A DNA stretch of 64,000 bases from Hirsutella rhossiliensis (lineage: Eukaryota; Ascomycota; Sordariomycetes; Hypocreales; Ophiocordycipitaceae). The notes below the pieces were generated by a model. That model was not told the DNA's origin. It made no database searches and saw only the letters and a list, made by a program, of their open reading frames with translations. The position numbers and the translations under genes were made by a program. Each line of letters begins with the position of its first letter. The first letter of the stretch is position 1. Below are positions 35,928 through 48,599 of this stretch, in pieces. The DNA lies in contig NW_025408672.1 of NCBI RefSeq assembly GCF_020360975.1, positions 868,001-932,000 of the forward strand, read 5' to 3'.

Positions 35928-36397
35928 TATTACGACTACGGTTAGCGGGCTATAGGAGAGCCGGCTACGTTTACGTAATAAAGCGGCTCGGAACAATAGT
36001 CGGGATAAGAAGTTACTTAGGCTTAGCTTACTTAGAGCGTACGTAAGCTAAGTAAGCCTTATATAAATAGATTACTATTTAAGAGCATAGCTTACGAGTA
36101 AGCTATAGTAAGCTATAAAGGGGATTACGGCTAGGACCGTGATCTAAGGATAGTCTCTATAGGTATATATAGCTACCTACTTTTACTCCTTTAGATAGAT
36201 AGCTCTCTAGCTTTTAATATAGATCTTTATTATAATTCTATCTCTAATTCTAATTACCTAGTTATAGTCTATAGTCTACGACCTCTAACTTATTACTAAC
36301 GTAATATACTTATTATTGCTTAGACCACGCCCTATTATATCTACTAATATAAACCCCTTAATAGGTTTATCCCTTAGGAATAACACCGGTCTTTATA
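35928..36397 (+). repeat. Gypsy2 3' LTR
   Basis: A 470-bp LTR, somewhat less mutated than the 5' LTR. The inverted repeat near 36,123 reads GATTACGG...CCGTGATC. A short open frame (from 36,316) crosses the LTR end into Gypsy1 gag and is an artefact of the junction. Confidence 0.92.
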
Positions 36398-36402
36398 ATA
36401 TA

Positions 36403-39400
36403 CGTTCGGTAACGTATAAGAGCGGGAGAAGGTATAGGATAAGGTATAGACCCTTAGGTAAAGGGATAGGTAGACCTTTAGCGAATTCCTTCCTAACTTT
36501 AAAGAGACGCTCTTATAAGTAGCGAGAACTATAATATAAAAAGATAGCGTAAAGCTTATATAGTTATAAAACTTAATTATACTAGCCTTATAAGAGCTAC
36601 TTATCCTTATAATTATACCTATTAACTATAGTAAGTATATAAGCTAGTTAATAAAGGTAGTATAAAGCTATAAATAAACGCTATATTTCTAAAAGCTTTA
36701 TTAGTATATACTATATAGTAGTAATAGGATTACCGCTCTTTTATAAGAAGAATAGCTAACTATCGATATTAATAAGGATACCTTAATATTAGCTACTTAT
36801 ATAGACCGAGCTAAACGTAGTAAGAAGTCGTTATTAAATATCCTTTATACTATCCTATACTTTAAGTAGCGGGCGAAGTAAGTAATAAGCAAGGAAATTA
36901 AGAAAAGGAAGGCTAACGGCCGCTACTTATATTATAGCGCGTTTATATACTTTATATTAAAATGCCCTTTCTTTTTAGCTAAGCAGCTTATAATAGTTTA
37001 GGTAGCGAAGATAGAACCGCTCCTTACCTTTAATAACGAAGAGGACTCTACGCCCTTAAGCTTAAAGGAAAAAGAGTAGCTTTAAAGTAAAAATAAGCTC
37101 TAGAGCCTTAATAACTAATACTAGTAAAGGAGAAGGAGGAATTATCTACTTATATAAAAGAGGAGCTTACTTTAATATAAGTTATAATTAATTACTTCTT
37201 ACTTATCGCTACCCTTATAAATAAGGGCTACTAGTACTACGCTATAGTTAATAAGGCGCTTATATAAGAGATATAAATACTAGTAGAAAAGATCGCCCTA
37301 AGGTAAGTAAAGGGCGCCTTAAGTATAATAGAAGGTATAGTAATTAAGGGTATTATATAGCTAGCTATAAAGGTTAATAGTTACTATAAGCTTATTATAG
37401 CTTATATAATCCCTTAACTAAAGTTTCCTTTAATCCTTAGGAAACCCTAGTTATTATATATAGAGTTATACTTAGTTCTATATTAAAAGAAGCTATAGTT
37501 TAGGCCTATATAATAGTAGGTCCGCTATAATAACGGTTTTATAAGTATTAAACTAAGTATATAAGCTTTATACTTAGCCTAAGAAGTTCTTACTTTTATT
37601 TTTATAAGAACTATATAATAAGTAAAGTAAGAGGAAGGCTAGGTAGTAGCTAATATAGCGGTCTATATAGTTAGCTTAGTAGATATTAATAAGGCCCTTT
37701 AAATAAAAACGCTAAAGTTATCTTTTAAGCTATAGTAGTAGATACTAAAGCGCTTTTATGACCTCTTACTACTATTTAAGTCTTAGGAAGTAAATAGGCT
37801 TAACCTATATAAGCTAAGGGTAGACTATAAGATTATACTTTATACTAATAAAAAGAAGTAAGAACTACTTATACTATTTAGACCGCTATATAGTATATTA
37901 TATATAGAGCTATTAGTATTAAAAAAGACGCTAAGAGACCTCTTAGATAAGGGTTTTATTTAAGTAAGTAGCTTTAAAGTAAGAGCGCTAGTCTTATTTA
38001 TATATAAACTAAGGGGTAGGATATAGTTCTATTATAATTATAGGGCTTTAAACGTAATTATAAGGCTAGACTACTACCTTTTACCCTTAATCTTAGATAT
38101 ATTTTATAACCTCTTAAAAGTAAAGTAGTTTATAAAGCTAAATATAAAATAAACGTTTTATAAGGTATAGATCTTAAAGGGTAATAAGTAAAAGATAGCG
38201 TTCTATATATATTATAGCTTATTTAATTAGCTTATAACGCCCTTTAGCCTCTTAAGAGCGCTTACTACCTTTTAGTATTATATTAATAACGTACTTTAGG
38301 ACTTCCTTTATAAATTCGCTTCTATATATATAGATAATATCCTTATTTATATAAGCGGCTCTTATAAGGACTATATATAGAAAGTATAGAGGGTCCTAAA
38401 GCGCCTTTAACTTTATAGGCTCTACCTTAACTTAAATAACTATAAATTTAAGGTTAAGAAGGTTAAGTACCTAAGCTTTATTATTTATATAGGTATAAGT
38501 ATATAGGTAGATCCTATAAAGATCTAAGCGATTTAGGACTAAGTAGCCCTAACTATATAAATAGGTATATAAAGCTTTCTTAGGTTCGCGAACCTTTATA
38601 GGATATTTATTAAGGGCTTCTCTTATATTATAATACCCTTAAACGAGATTACTAAGAAGTAAACCGCCTTTCGTTAAGGGCGTATATAAGAAAGAGCGTT
38701 CTATACGCTTAAAGACCTATTCTTATAAGCCCCGATATTACTTTAGTAGGACTTTAACCGGTCTACGTTAGTTAAAGTAAACTATAGCGGCTAAGCACTT
38801 AAAGGAACGCTCTCTTAGGAGGTAGATAGGTAAAAGTAATTAATAGCGTTTTACTCCTATAAGCTAACCTTAGTAAAGCAGAATTATACTATTTATAATA
38901 AGGAGATATTAGTAATTATTAACTACCTTAAGTAATAGTAAGTAAAGCTTTAAAGCTATAAGAGCTTTAAGGTTCTTATAAACTATAAGAACCTTAAGTA
39001 CTTTATAACCTACTAGTACCTCTTAAAGTAGTAAGCCTACTAAGTAAAGTATCTCTTATACTTTAACTTCTTAATTAAGTACTACCTTAGGTAGGACTTT
39101 ATAGTCCTAAACGCGCTTTCTTAAAAGGATTAAGACCGGCCGATAAGAGTAAATATTAAGGCTTAAGATCTATAGCTTATCCTATAAGAAGCGCTATAGA
39201 CTTATATAGGAGCTTCCTTAGTAGAGGAAGGCACGGTATTAATAGATAAGCTTTCCCTTATACTTTTACTACTAAATAAGCTTCCCCCTACGCTTTTACC
39301 TTAGTTTAATAAGGAGGGATAAACTAGCTTAAGGGCGCGCGCGGCGAGAGTATTTTAAGATAAGGCCCTTTAACGCTTATAGGATAAGGTAGTAGCTCTA

Positions 39401-41540
39401 GACTATACCTATAAGAGCGTACGCCGCGCTATAAAGTCTAGCGCTTAACGCTTAGATCTAAAGCTAAAGCTAAGGGTATAGGTAGCCGACTACTATATCG
39501 ACCTATAAGGGTATCTATATTAGCGAGGAAGACTATAGATACCGGGCGTACTATATACTATAGAAGCTAAGGAGAAGGATAGACTATTAAAGCCAAATAA
39601 ATAAAACAAGCTCTAAGGGAAGCTAGTCTAGCTTATCTATAACTCTAGTATTATAGGTTACTTAAGTAGGTAGGGTATAGTAGTAAGCCTTATAAGGGAC
39701 TTTTACTAGCCCTTCTTATAGTACTATATTCGTTACTTCCTTTATAACTATAATATCTATAGCTATATAAAGATCTAAAGGGTATAGCTTAAGGGGTTAC
39801 TTAAGTAGCTTTTAGTACTAAACTAGTTCTATATATATATATAGATAGACTTTATAATAGACCTCTTACTTATAAAGGGCGGTAACTATTATATATAAGT
39901 AATTAAGGACTAACTTAGTAAATTAATAGTATTAAAGCTAATACTATTTATAAATATAAAAGCTTATATAAAGCGCTTCCTTTAGTACTAGGCTTACTTA
40001 TATAGCTAGCCGGCCTTTATTATAAGTAATAAAGGGTTAAACTAAACTAACTACTTTTAGTAGTACTTATACTAGCTACTTTAGATTATATAGCTACTTA
40101 GTATAGCTTATTACTTATAGACTAATAAGGGACCTAAGAGGGTTAACTAAGAATTATAGGCGTACCTATAAGTAGTTATAGCTTAAAATTAAGCGGACTA
40201 AGACCGCTAGCTCCCTACTACCTAGCTTATACTAAATAGTAAACTATAAACCTTTATTAAGATAGCCCCTTTCTTTATAATATATAGCTTTAAGCTACCC
40301 TCCTTAATCCTATTTACTATTAATATAGTAGCGAAGTAGTATAGTAGTATATTACTAAAGAGCCGCTCTTTTATATTTATATAGAAGTTATAAGAAACTA
40401 TAAAATACTATTAATCTACGATAGCCGCTATAGTATAGGATTAAGAGCGGTATACTAATAAAACTAAGGTACTAATAAATAGGTTTATAGTAGGAGATAA
40501 GGTATAGCTTAACTTCTATAACTATAGGTTAGTATAATTAAAGAAAAAGCTAGACTAGCTATATATAAAGTTTATAGTATAAAGGGTTATTAGCTTATAA
40601 GTAGTTAAGCTTAATAGTCTCTTAATAAGGGTTTATAATAAGATTAATATTAACCTTCTTTACTAAGCCTCCTTTAACTTACTATTAAGGTTAGAAATAG
40701 TAAATACTTAACTGCCTATAATTAAAGTAAAGGGGGATAATAAATTTAAGGTTAAGGAGATATAGGCTATACGCTAAAAGAAAGTAAGCTAAGGGAAACG
40801 CTAAGAGGTTCTCGTTAAGTAGTATAAGTACCTTAACCCTATATAGGAACCTATATATAAGTTTATAAGAGCTATAGTCCTTAATAAGTTTAAGGCCTTA
40901 TATAAGCTAATAAATAAGAACGATAGACTAATAAACTACTAATAATAGCTTAGGCTATCTAAGGTATATAAGTAAAAGCGGGATTTTAGGAAATTAAGGA
41001 ATTATATAAGACTACGTAATAAAGGAGAAGAAGGAGTATAAGGTAGGATTTTCAACGGAATTTATTAGTAGTATATTAGTATATAGAAGAGGTATTAAAG
41101 TTAATAATACTATCTTTATTTACTAGCGGACATACTACCTTATATAGACAATTATAGCTAAACGGAAGAAGCTTTCGGGACTAGATTTAGGCTGCTATAT
41201 AGCCCTAAGACTAAGGAATTTAGTATTATCTTAAGTATAGCTAGAAGTATCTTAGTTCCGCTAATATTCGTATTTAAAGGAGGTTAGTCGTACTAGTATT
41301 CTTAAAAGGTCTTAGCTAGTATTCTAAGCTAGCTCTATTCCTTCGATTCCTAATTATATAATAACCGGCAACCTATTTAATATATAATAATATATAAAAT
41401 AACGAGCGATTCTTACTTTATAAGATAGGATTTTATCTATAATTAATATACTACTTATTAGCTTATATAATCGGGAGAGTATATTATAGCTAATTTATTT
41501 ATAGTAGGAAAACACCGTTCCTTATAGGCTAAGACTATAA
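36403..41540 (+). pseudogene. Gypsy1 unit B gag-pol remnant
   Basis: Continues the frame broken at 28,565: gag (SATYKSGRRYR-like start, CCHC remnant near 36,925-36,970 that keeps its last Cys before Pro), protease, reverse transcriptase with YIDN near 38,327-38,338, RNase H, integrase near 39,830-40,330, chromodomain near 40,720-40,930. It is colinear with unit A but without the Copia solo LTR. A different solo LTR insertion sits at 40,958-41,526, just past the chromodomain. Many RIP stops. Confidence 0.85.
40958..41526. repeat. Solo LTR of the LTR3 family in unit B
   Basis: A 569-bp LTR flanked by GGCTA at 40,953-40,957 and 41,527-41,531. Unit D shows the uninterrupted site (AGCTAAGACTATAAAG near 55,330). 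It matches 25,180-25,749 at another position of the same element, so the two are independent insertions. Confidence 0.9.
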
Positions 41541-41644
41541 AGTAAGCAAAGTAAAGTAAGTAGTTATAGTAATATAAGCGTAATAGTATAAGTAAAGATA
41601 AAAATAGCTTTTATTTTAAAGTAAAGCCTTTAAACTTTTTAAGC

Positions 41645-42620
41645 TTATTCTTTATTATTACCTTTACCCTTACTATTATTATTATCGTTATCCTTATTAG
41701 CCTCCTCTTCCTCTTAAGTAGCGGTAGCGGCGCTCTTTAGCGCGCTAAGTCGGCCTTCTAGGCCTATAAGCTAGTTAGTAGTAGCGGCGGCTCTAAGGGT
41801 AAAGGGGCGGCGGCTAGCTCTAGCGGTAGCGGTAAGGGTAGTAGTAGTAGTAGCGGCGGGCATAGCTAAGAGGACCGCCGATAAAGTAATAGAGGCGGTA
41901 TCCTTAGTACTAAGAGAGTTAATAGTAGAAGTAAGAGAGTAAAAAGGAAAGAACTTACTTAAGGATAAGCCCTTAGCGCTCTAGGGCGTAAAGGTTATAA
42001 TAGGCGGCTACGGCGGCGGTAAGGCGCTTCTTAGTAGCCCCCTATACCTACCTATACGCGCTAGCCTTATAAGCTAAAGCTATAGCGAGTAAGATAGGAG
42101 GCGCTGCTTTATAGGCACGGCTAGTATATATATACTAGTAATAACTACTGCCGCGGCGGCGCTTAACTTAGTCGGCGTAAGGGAGCTCCTATAATATATA
42201 CTATATATAAGGGGCTATATAAGCGGCTCTAGCCTAGACCTAGCGCTTATACTTTAAGAGGTTAGTAGAAGATATTTATTACGCTTACTTAACTATAGAC
42301 TTATAGGGGTAGTAAAGATAAAGGTAGGGGCTAAGGGGCTAGGCGTTATAAGTAGTAGCGAGGATAGCGTTATTACCTTAAAGGGTAATATAAGCGTAGC
42401 TAGCGTAGCGGAAGTAGTAGTAGCGGTAATAGGCGTAGTAGTAAGGGTATAAGTAAGAGTAGCGGTAGCGGCGGAGCTATCGTTAGCTATACTTAGTATA
42501 GCGTTAACGAATAACTTTATACGCTTTAAGAAGAAAGAGGTAAGGGAGGGGGAGGTAGATATATTTATCGCGGAAGTTAGTATTATAGATTATAGCCTCC
42601 TATTCTATAAGGTAAGGAAC
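41645..42620 (-). pseudogene. Antisense open frame in Gypsy1 unit B
   Basis: Same minus-strand frame as in units A and D, ending in the NNKE tail at 41,645. The alanine-rich middle, the GLEGRLSALKSA segment and the acidic/Asn-rich tail are all present, with different stop positions from the other two units. This shows that the frame was open before each copy was mutated. Confidence 0.58.
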
Positions 42621-42937
42621 TTACTAGTTAAAGTTATTATTATTATTATTATTATTAGGGCTATTATTAATACTATAGTTATTACTATAAGTATATATTA
42701 ATAAAGCGGCTTATATAGCTAAGAATAAACTAATACCTTAAGTAGAGCGGAACTTACTTATTACTACTATTACTAGGTTAAAGTAAAAAGAAAAAAAAGG
42801 GAAGGAAGAAGGGGGGGATACCGCTTTATATACCCTTTAATAAAGGAGGCTGCTTTAGGCTAAGAAGATAAGCAACCTAAGGCTTATATAGGTTTAAGCC
42901 GGCCGCTAGCTACCTAAGGGTATATATAATAAGTTAC

Positions 42938-43084
42938 TATAAGAGTCTTTAACTATTATAAGTTATAGGCTTAAGCTATAGCCTAAGCTATATAGTTATA
43001 TATAAAGGGCTAGATCCTATATATATATATATAGGCTAGCCGCGTATAAAGGAGCTCTATATAGCTTATTAATATTATCTTATA
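42938..43084 (+). repeat. Gypsy1 LTR between units B and D, first part (rest at 50,474-50,512)
   Basis: LTR split by LINE2. The 15 bases TAATATTATCTTATA at 43,070-43,084 recur at 50,459-50,473. The parts add up to 186 bp. Upstream, the last about 200 bp of the internal region including the polypurine tract (present at 56,731-56,933 in unit D) are missing from unit B. Confidence 0.88.
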
Positions 43085-43239
43085 TAAAGAAAGTAAGAAA
43101 AAAAACTCTCGCGAAACCGATATATACTTATAGCGGGTATATATCGCGACTAAAATACTAACTAATACTAGGAATTAATTTAGCGGTATTAATTACCCTT
43201 AGTAACGATACTATGCCGAGGCTAAGGGGTAGGTAGACG

Positions 43240-44680
43240 TAGTAGCGGCCCTTAACGTACTAGGCTTAACTAGAGCGTATAGCGTAAAGAGACGCTACCC
43301 GAATTTATATACCCTAATAGGGCGAGTTAATAAACCTAAAGTAGTAATATAATACCCGCTTAAGCGCCGAGCGACCTTATAGAAAAAGCAGTATACGATA
43401 AACTCGCGGGCTTCGTCCTAAGCGTATAGTTTAGTAGGGTATAGGTAGTAGTCGAACGGCTCTCTAGGGCGAAGAGCCGCGCTAGTAGCGCGTCGTCGGC
43501 GGTGCTCTACGCGGACGAGAGCTTTAAAACGATAATCTAGGAAGCAATTAAGGAGGCAGTTAAGGAAGAACTCCGCCTAAGTATCGCTTTAGGCCTAGGG
43601 GGCCTAAAGCGAACCTAGGCCGCGGTCGTAGCTAAGACTAAGGGACTAACCTAATATAAAGCCGCTATAAAATAGGTCCTACCGCGCTATAAACGCGAGA
43701 TTATTATAGTCCCTACTAAGGCACCGCCCGAAATCCTAAGCCGCGAACCGAAGGATATAGTAAAGGCGGTAAATATAGCCCTAAAAGCTATAAGCGCTAT
43801 AGTAGCGAGGTGCCTTTAAAGTAGAGATATCGCGGTTATATTTAATACCTTAGCGAGAGCCTACTAAAGGGACTAAGGCTAGGTTAAGGCCGTATTTAGA
43901 CTAGAGGCTACGATTACCTACCGCGTATATATAGTAGTCGCTAAGAATATCCCCTTAAGGGTAGCGACGGTAGATAGGTAGCGATTACTCTATAAGATTA
44001 TAGAGGCGAATAAAGTTAAGGTCCTTTAAGCCTAGGCGCTATACCCTTAATCTAAGATATTAATAGCGATAACTATACTTATTAAGGTCGGTAGCCTAAA
44101 GGAGGCTAATAGGCTCTATAACCTAGGCCTAGTCCTTAAAGTATAAATCTTTTAATATAAACCCTATAATAAGTTAGTCTAACTATAAAGGTACTATAAT
44201 TACTATAGGTATAGCTATATCGCTAGGCGGTATATATCGATATAACTCTATAGCTAATATAGGAGCACGGTATATAATAGAGGTAAGGACGAATATAAGG
44301 CTAAGAAGGGCGAAATCCCCTATAACTATATCTTATACTAAGGGGACTACCTATTATAAACCTAAACTTACCTTATAGCGAATAAAGCCTAGGAAAAGGT
44401 AAGGGAAAACTACCTATAACGACCTTAATAGTTCGTAAATACCTAGACTTACGCCGAGTAACGGGTACTACCTACCGTCGAAACCTAGGGCGTTCTTAAT
44501 TCGACCGCGGTCTAAAAGCGGGGACTAAGTAAACCGCGCCGGGATAAGAGGTCGAGCTTAAGATACCTACCGGCTAGTAGGGCTAGGGAGGCCGAACTAA
44601 GTATAAACGATATTTATAGGTATAGTAGATAGAGAAGCGCTAAGAAATAAAGCGCCTCCCTCTTTATATAGATAACCCCT
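43240..44680 (+). pseudogene. LINE2 ORF1 (gag-like) remnant
   Basis: The frame is readable from about 43,490: RVVGG/ALYADESF region, then LGLGGLKRTWAAVVAKTKG, LPRYKREIIIVPTKAPPE and ANKVKVLQAWAL-type stretches, with stops nearly all TAG/TAA. Near 44,190-44,400 lie three degraded zinc knuckles (Y-x-N-Y-x-R-Y-S-Y-I-A-R-R-Y followed by repeats, where Cys and His have become Tyr), the usual C-terminal part of LINE ORF1. It would bind element RNA. It is separated from ORF2 by about 200 bp. Confidence 0.8.
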
Positions 44681-44899
44681 TTTACCCCGACCCTACCTAT
44701 ATATAACTAAAAGTACTATTTTAGAATATATAGAAAAGATATAAGCTAGTTTAGTTAGTGCTTTACTACTAAGCCGGCTTTAACTTAATAGTATTATAAG
44801 AAGTAGAAGCTATACTAAGAGACGGGGCCCTGCCCCTTAGAGCAGCGCCCTATAGCTTAGTTTACGGGGAGGGGAGGTACGCACTATATATATATAAAA

Positions 44900-47800
44900 G
44901 GCTTAGGCTAGGGACTTAGTCGCCCCGGTTTAAATAAGATTAAAGTAAGGTAATTTTTAGGGATAGTACTAGACTATAAATAATTTACTTACTACCGGGG
45001 GCCGCGAAGACTAAAGCGTTATAGGACCTAAGCGTAATCGAACTAAAGCACCTTATAGTAATAGTAAGGGACTTTAATATCTATTACCTACTCTAAGATA
45101 AATATAATAGAACCTTAGATAGCGCGATATAACTTATATAGGAGGCGATAAGACTATAACTTAAACTTACTACCTTAAGAAGGAAGTATATAAGATTTTT
45201 CTATAGCTAAAGGGATAGTACTATCGACCTAGCTTAGGCAACGCTAGAGACTAAGATATAGTATACTAGGCCTAACTTAGACCTAACCGGGTAAGACTAT
45301 ATCCCTTAGACTATTATACTATAGGTCGATACCTAGGCCTAGGCGCCTAAACCGGCCCTAAGGTAGAAAGAAGCGGAAGCTAAGCTAGTCGAAGCTAAGA
45401 CTATATCCTAACTAGGACTACGCTAGCTAACGCTTTAGACGCTAAAGGATATCGACTAAGACCTAGACTATATCTTTACTATTCTAGCGTAGATCGCGAT
45501 AGCTACGGTTCCGCGCTAAGGGTAAGCATTACTTAAGGGCAACGTATAGTTTACCCTAGAGGTAAGAAGGGCGACGAGGGAGGCTAAGAGGGTAAGGAGG
45601 AAGTATAGGCGGGAAAGGAGCGAGGTAAACTAGGAAGACCTATATAAGGCGACGGCGGCTTAGAAGTAGACCGCCTATAAGGTAAGGAGGGCCTACTAGC
45701 GCGAGTTCCTAGAGGAATTTAGCGCCGATAATACTAAGCTTTAGAATATAGAGAGGTAGGCTAGACTCTATAGTAAGCTATTACTAAAACCGACCTATAT
45801 CCTACCGCTAGTTAAAGAAGGCGAGGACTAACTAATAGAAACCTTTAAAAGGAAGGCTTAGATATTAGCTACTAAGTTCTTCCTACTAAAGGCCGGTATA
45901 ACCTAAGGGCTACCCTAGCCTATAGCCGAGGCGACCCTTATAGTCGACTAATAGATCTAGCTAGCTAACGTTATAGCGGCGCTAGGTAAGATAGTAAGCT
46001 AGAAGGCGGCGGATCTAGATAGCGTCCCCTTAAGGTTTATTAAGAAGTATAGACTAGCCTTAGTCTAGTAACTAGCTATAATCTTTAACGCCTATACCTA
46101 ACTTTTATATTTTCTAGGACGGTTTTATAGTATAAATATAATAATAATCCGGAAGCTAGGTAAGAGGCTAGAAGCCTATTATATAGTAAGGGGATAGAGA
46201 CTAATTTCCCTCCTACCTATAGTAGGGAAAGTACTTAAGTAGATACTAGCTTAGAAGATCGCGGGAGTAGTAAAGGCGAATAGTATCCTACTAAATAAAT
46301 AAATAGGGAATAGAAGGGAGCGCTCTATAAAGGCGGCGATCCTATTAATAATAGAACTAGTACGCGTAACCTAGGCCTAGAAGGGCATCGTATCGTTCTT
46401 ATAGCTAGATATTAAGGGCGTATTTAATATAGTTAACTATAATAAGCTTATAAGGGAACTAAAGCTTTAAGGATACCTTAGATAGCTTATAAGCTTAATA
46501 TAAAGCTTTATAAGTAATAGAAGATCGACCCTTTACTTTAATAGGAGGACCTTAAAGCTAACTTAAGTGCTAATAGGAGTCCCTTAAGGCTCCCCCCTAT
46601 CCCTAATCCTATTTCTATACTATATAACCCCCCTATATAAGAGGCTTAGCACGATATATAGTATTTATACCGTTAGCTTCGCCGACGATATAAATATAGT
46701 TAGTATCGGACCTAATAAGGCTACTATAATAGTACGCTTAAAGGAGGCTTAGAAGGTATACGCGGAGTAAGCGACTAAGTTTATAGTTACTTTTAAACTA
46801 TTAAAGAGCGAGTTAATATACTTTATATAGAAGAGATAAGCGATAACGACGCCGGTCCGCCTTAGGGCTAACGTAGTAATACCGGTCTAGGAGGCCCGCC
46901 TACTAAGGGTTTAGGTATACCGGAAATTACGTTAGAAAGCGCACTTAAAATAGCTTTAAGTAAAGATAAAGCGCTAGACTATAGCCCTAACTAGGCTTAC
47001 GGTATCTATATAAGGCTATACCTTACTACGCGCTAAGGAAGTCTATAGTAAGGTAATCTAGTCCTTAATCTCCTACGCTATAGTTATATTCTATAAAATA
47101 ACGCTTATAAGGGGGGAACTATATAGGATCGCGCGGGACCTAGTATAGGATTAGTTAGCTTACCTCTAGGTAGTAACGGGCGCCTACCGCGCGACCTTAG
47201 TCTACTAAGTTAAAGCGGAGGTATAAGTACCCTTAATTAACCTCTACCTAAACTAAAGAATAATAGATACCCTTTAAAGGTTAGAGGACTTAGGGCTCCT
47301 AAGCTAAATTTAACGCGCGTTTAACGCGGTCGTAGGTATACTTAAAAGGAGGCGACGCTAAAGAGAGAGTAGGCCCTTAGCGGCGCTACTACCTAGTAGG
47401 CCCCCCCTCGTAGAGGAGATAAGGGGGGTCCGGAGCTAAATAAGATTAAACGACCTCTTAGATAAAGCTAAGTCGCTTAAAAGGCTAAATAAGAAATAGG
47501 CCGCTTAATAGAACGCTAAGGAAAACGCAATCTAATAATACTAAACTACCCTTTACCCCGCTAACTTCCCGCTATAGTTTAATAAAGCGATAATACTAGA
47601 CCGTTATAAAGGCCTCCTTAAGTATATTAGCACGGTAATTACTTAGATATATATAGGAAAGATCGGGCTTAATAACTTCCTTTTCGATTAATAGGTCCCT
47701 AGTATAGTCTCGCTAATATATACCTATAGATAAAAATAAGATACTATCTACTATATAATAATCGACTATCTATTAACGGTAGAGGTAAGGGAGTCCCTTT

Positions 47801-48000
47801 TAATACGGGCCTAGGATATAGGTAACGTAAGAGTAAGCCTTTAAAGGAAAAAGATAGCGGCGCCGCTAGCGTAATAGTTCCCCCGCTTAGGTAGGCTCCG
47901 CTAGTTTAACCTAGCTTAGAGGCTATACGTAGATATACTAAAAGATAGGACCGGGGTCGCGCTAGAGATAGAGCGGCCCTAACTAAAACTACCTTAGCTA
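44900..48000 (+). pseudogene. LINE2 ORF2 remnant (endonuclease and reverse transcriptase)
   Basis: Endonuclease: RDFNIYYLL at about 45,068 (family GDFNxHHP) and later STIDLA near 45,220. Reverse transcriptase: LDIKGVFNIVN near 46,405, GVP then GSPLSLILFLYY near 46,580, and FADDINIV at about 46,678, where both catalytic Asp are kept because GAC GAT offers no TpG to RIP. Thumb-like segment with VTGAYRATLV near 47,165. C-terminal Cys/His domain near 47,640-47,790 (GKIGLNNFLFD, then the ruined Cys and His positions, DYLLTVE). I see no RNase H between RT and the C-terminus, unlike LINE1. Inactive through many stops. Confidence 0.85.
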
Positions 48001-48009
48001 ACTACTTCC

Positions 48010-48560
48010 CTTACTAAGGCGACCTAGGAAAGGGAGAGGACTTATAATAATAAGACTATAGTATTAACTAAACTAGACTTAAACTAAGCGTAAACCTCGC
48101 TACTTAAACTATAGATTAAATAGAACTAATAAGACCTAACTAAGCTAGCCTTAATAGCTATAGAATAAGACCTACTACTAAAAGACTATAACTAAATAAG
48201 ACCTAACCTAAAACTAAACTAAGATAGAGCTAATAACTAGCCCTTAAACTATAACCTTAGACTAACTTATTAGTAGTAACGTTTACCTTACTATTATAGC
48301 GGGAATAATAAGACCCCCTTAAGGTAGTATATAGAGCGCGGGAGGGAGTAACCTAAGACTAGCGAGGAGTATAGGGACTACTACTACTATAAGAAGCTTA
48401 ACGATAGCCGGCCGGGCCCGACCTTAAACCCGAACTAGAGCTAGCTTAGACGGCTAGCTTACGAGATAGAGTAACGACCGGGGACTATACTAAGGCAGGA
48501 CCTATACTAGCGGCGGCGCGGAGGCGTTTACTATAGCCTATACTATAACCCTAAATCTAA
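48010..48560 (+). other. LINE2 3' region after ORF2, nothing recognisable
   Basis: A plus-strand frame rich in Asn, Arg, Pro and former Gln codons (TAA/TAG) might extend ORF2, but no motif supports it. The other frames show nothing. Confidence 0.4.
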
Positions 48561-48599
48561 TTAAGGTTAAGATAGGTAATAATCTCGGCTAGGACCGAA

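Larger units (their letters stand above)
28566..36397 (+). mobile_element. Full-length Gypsy2 (Ty3/gypsy chromovirus)
   Basis: A 7,832-bp element with identical-length LTRs (470 bp: 28,566-29,035 and 35,928-36,397) and the target duplication ATATA on both sides. It is inserted in Gypsy1 unit B. LTR ends read TATTACGAC and TTATA, most likely TGTTACGAC...TTACA before RIP. The internal part holds gag with a CCHC remnant, protease, reverse transcriptase, RNase H, integrase and chromodomain on the plus strand, and an antisense frame near the 3' end. A second copy starts at 61,748. Confidence 0.95.

Noticed and set aside
36316..36522. 68-residue plus-strand frame
   Set aside because: The first part is Gypsy2 LTR and the second part Gypsy1 gag, so the frame exists only because of the insertion junction.
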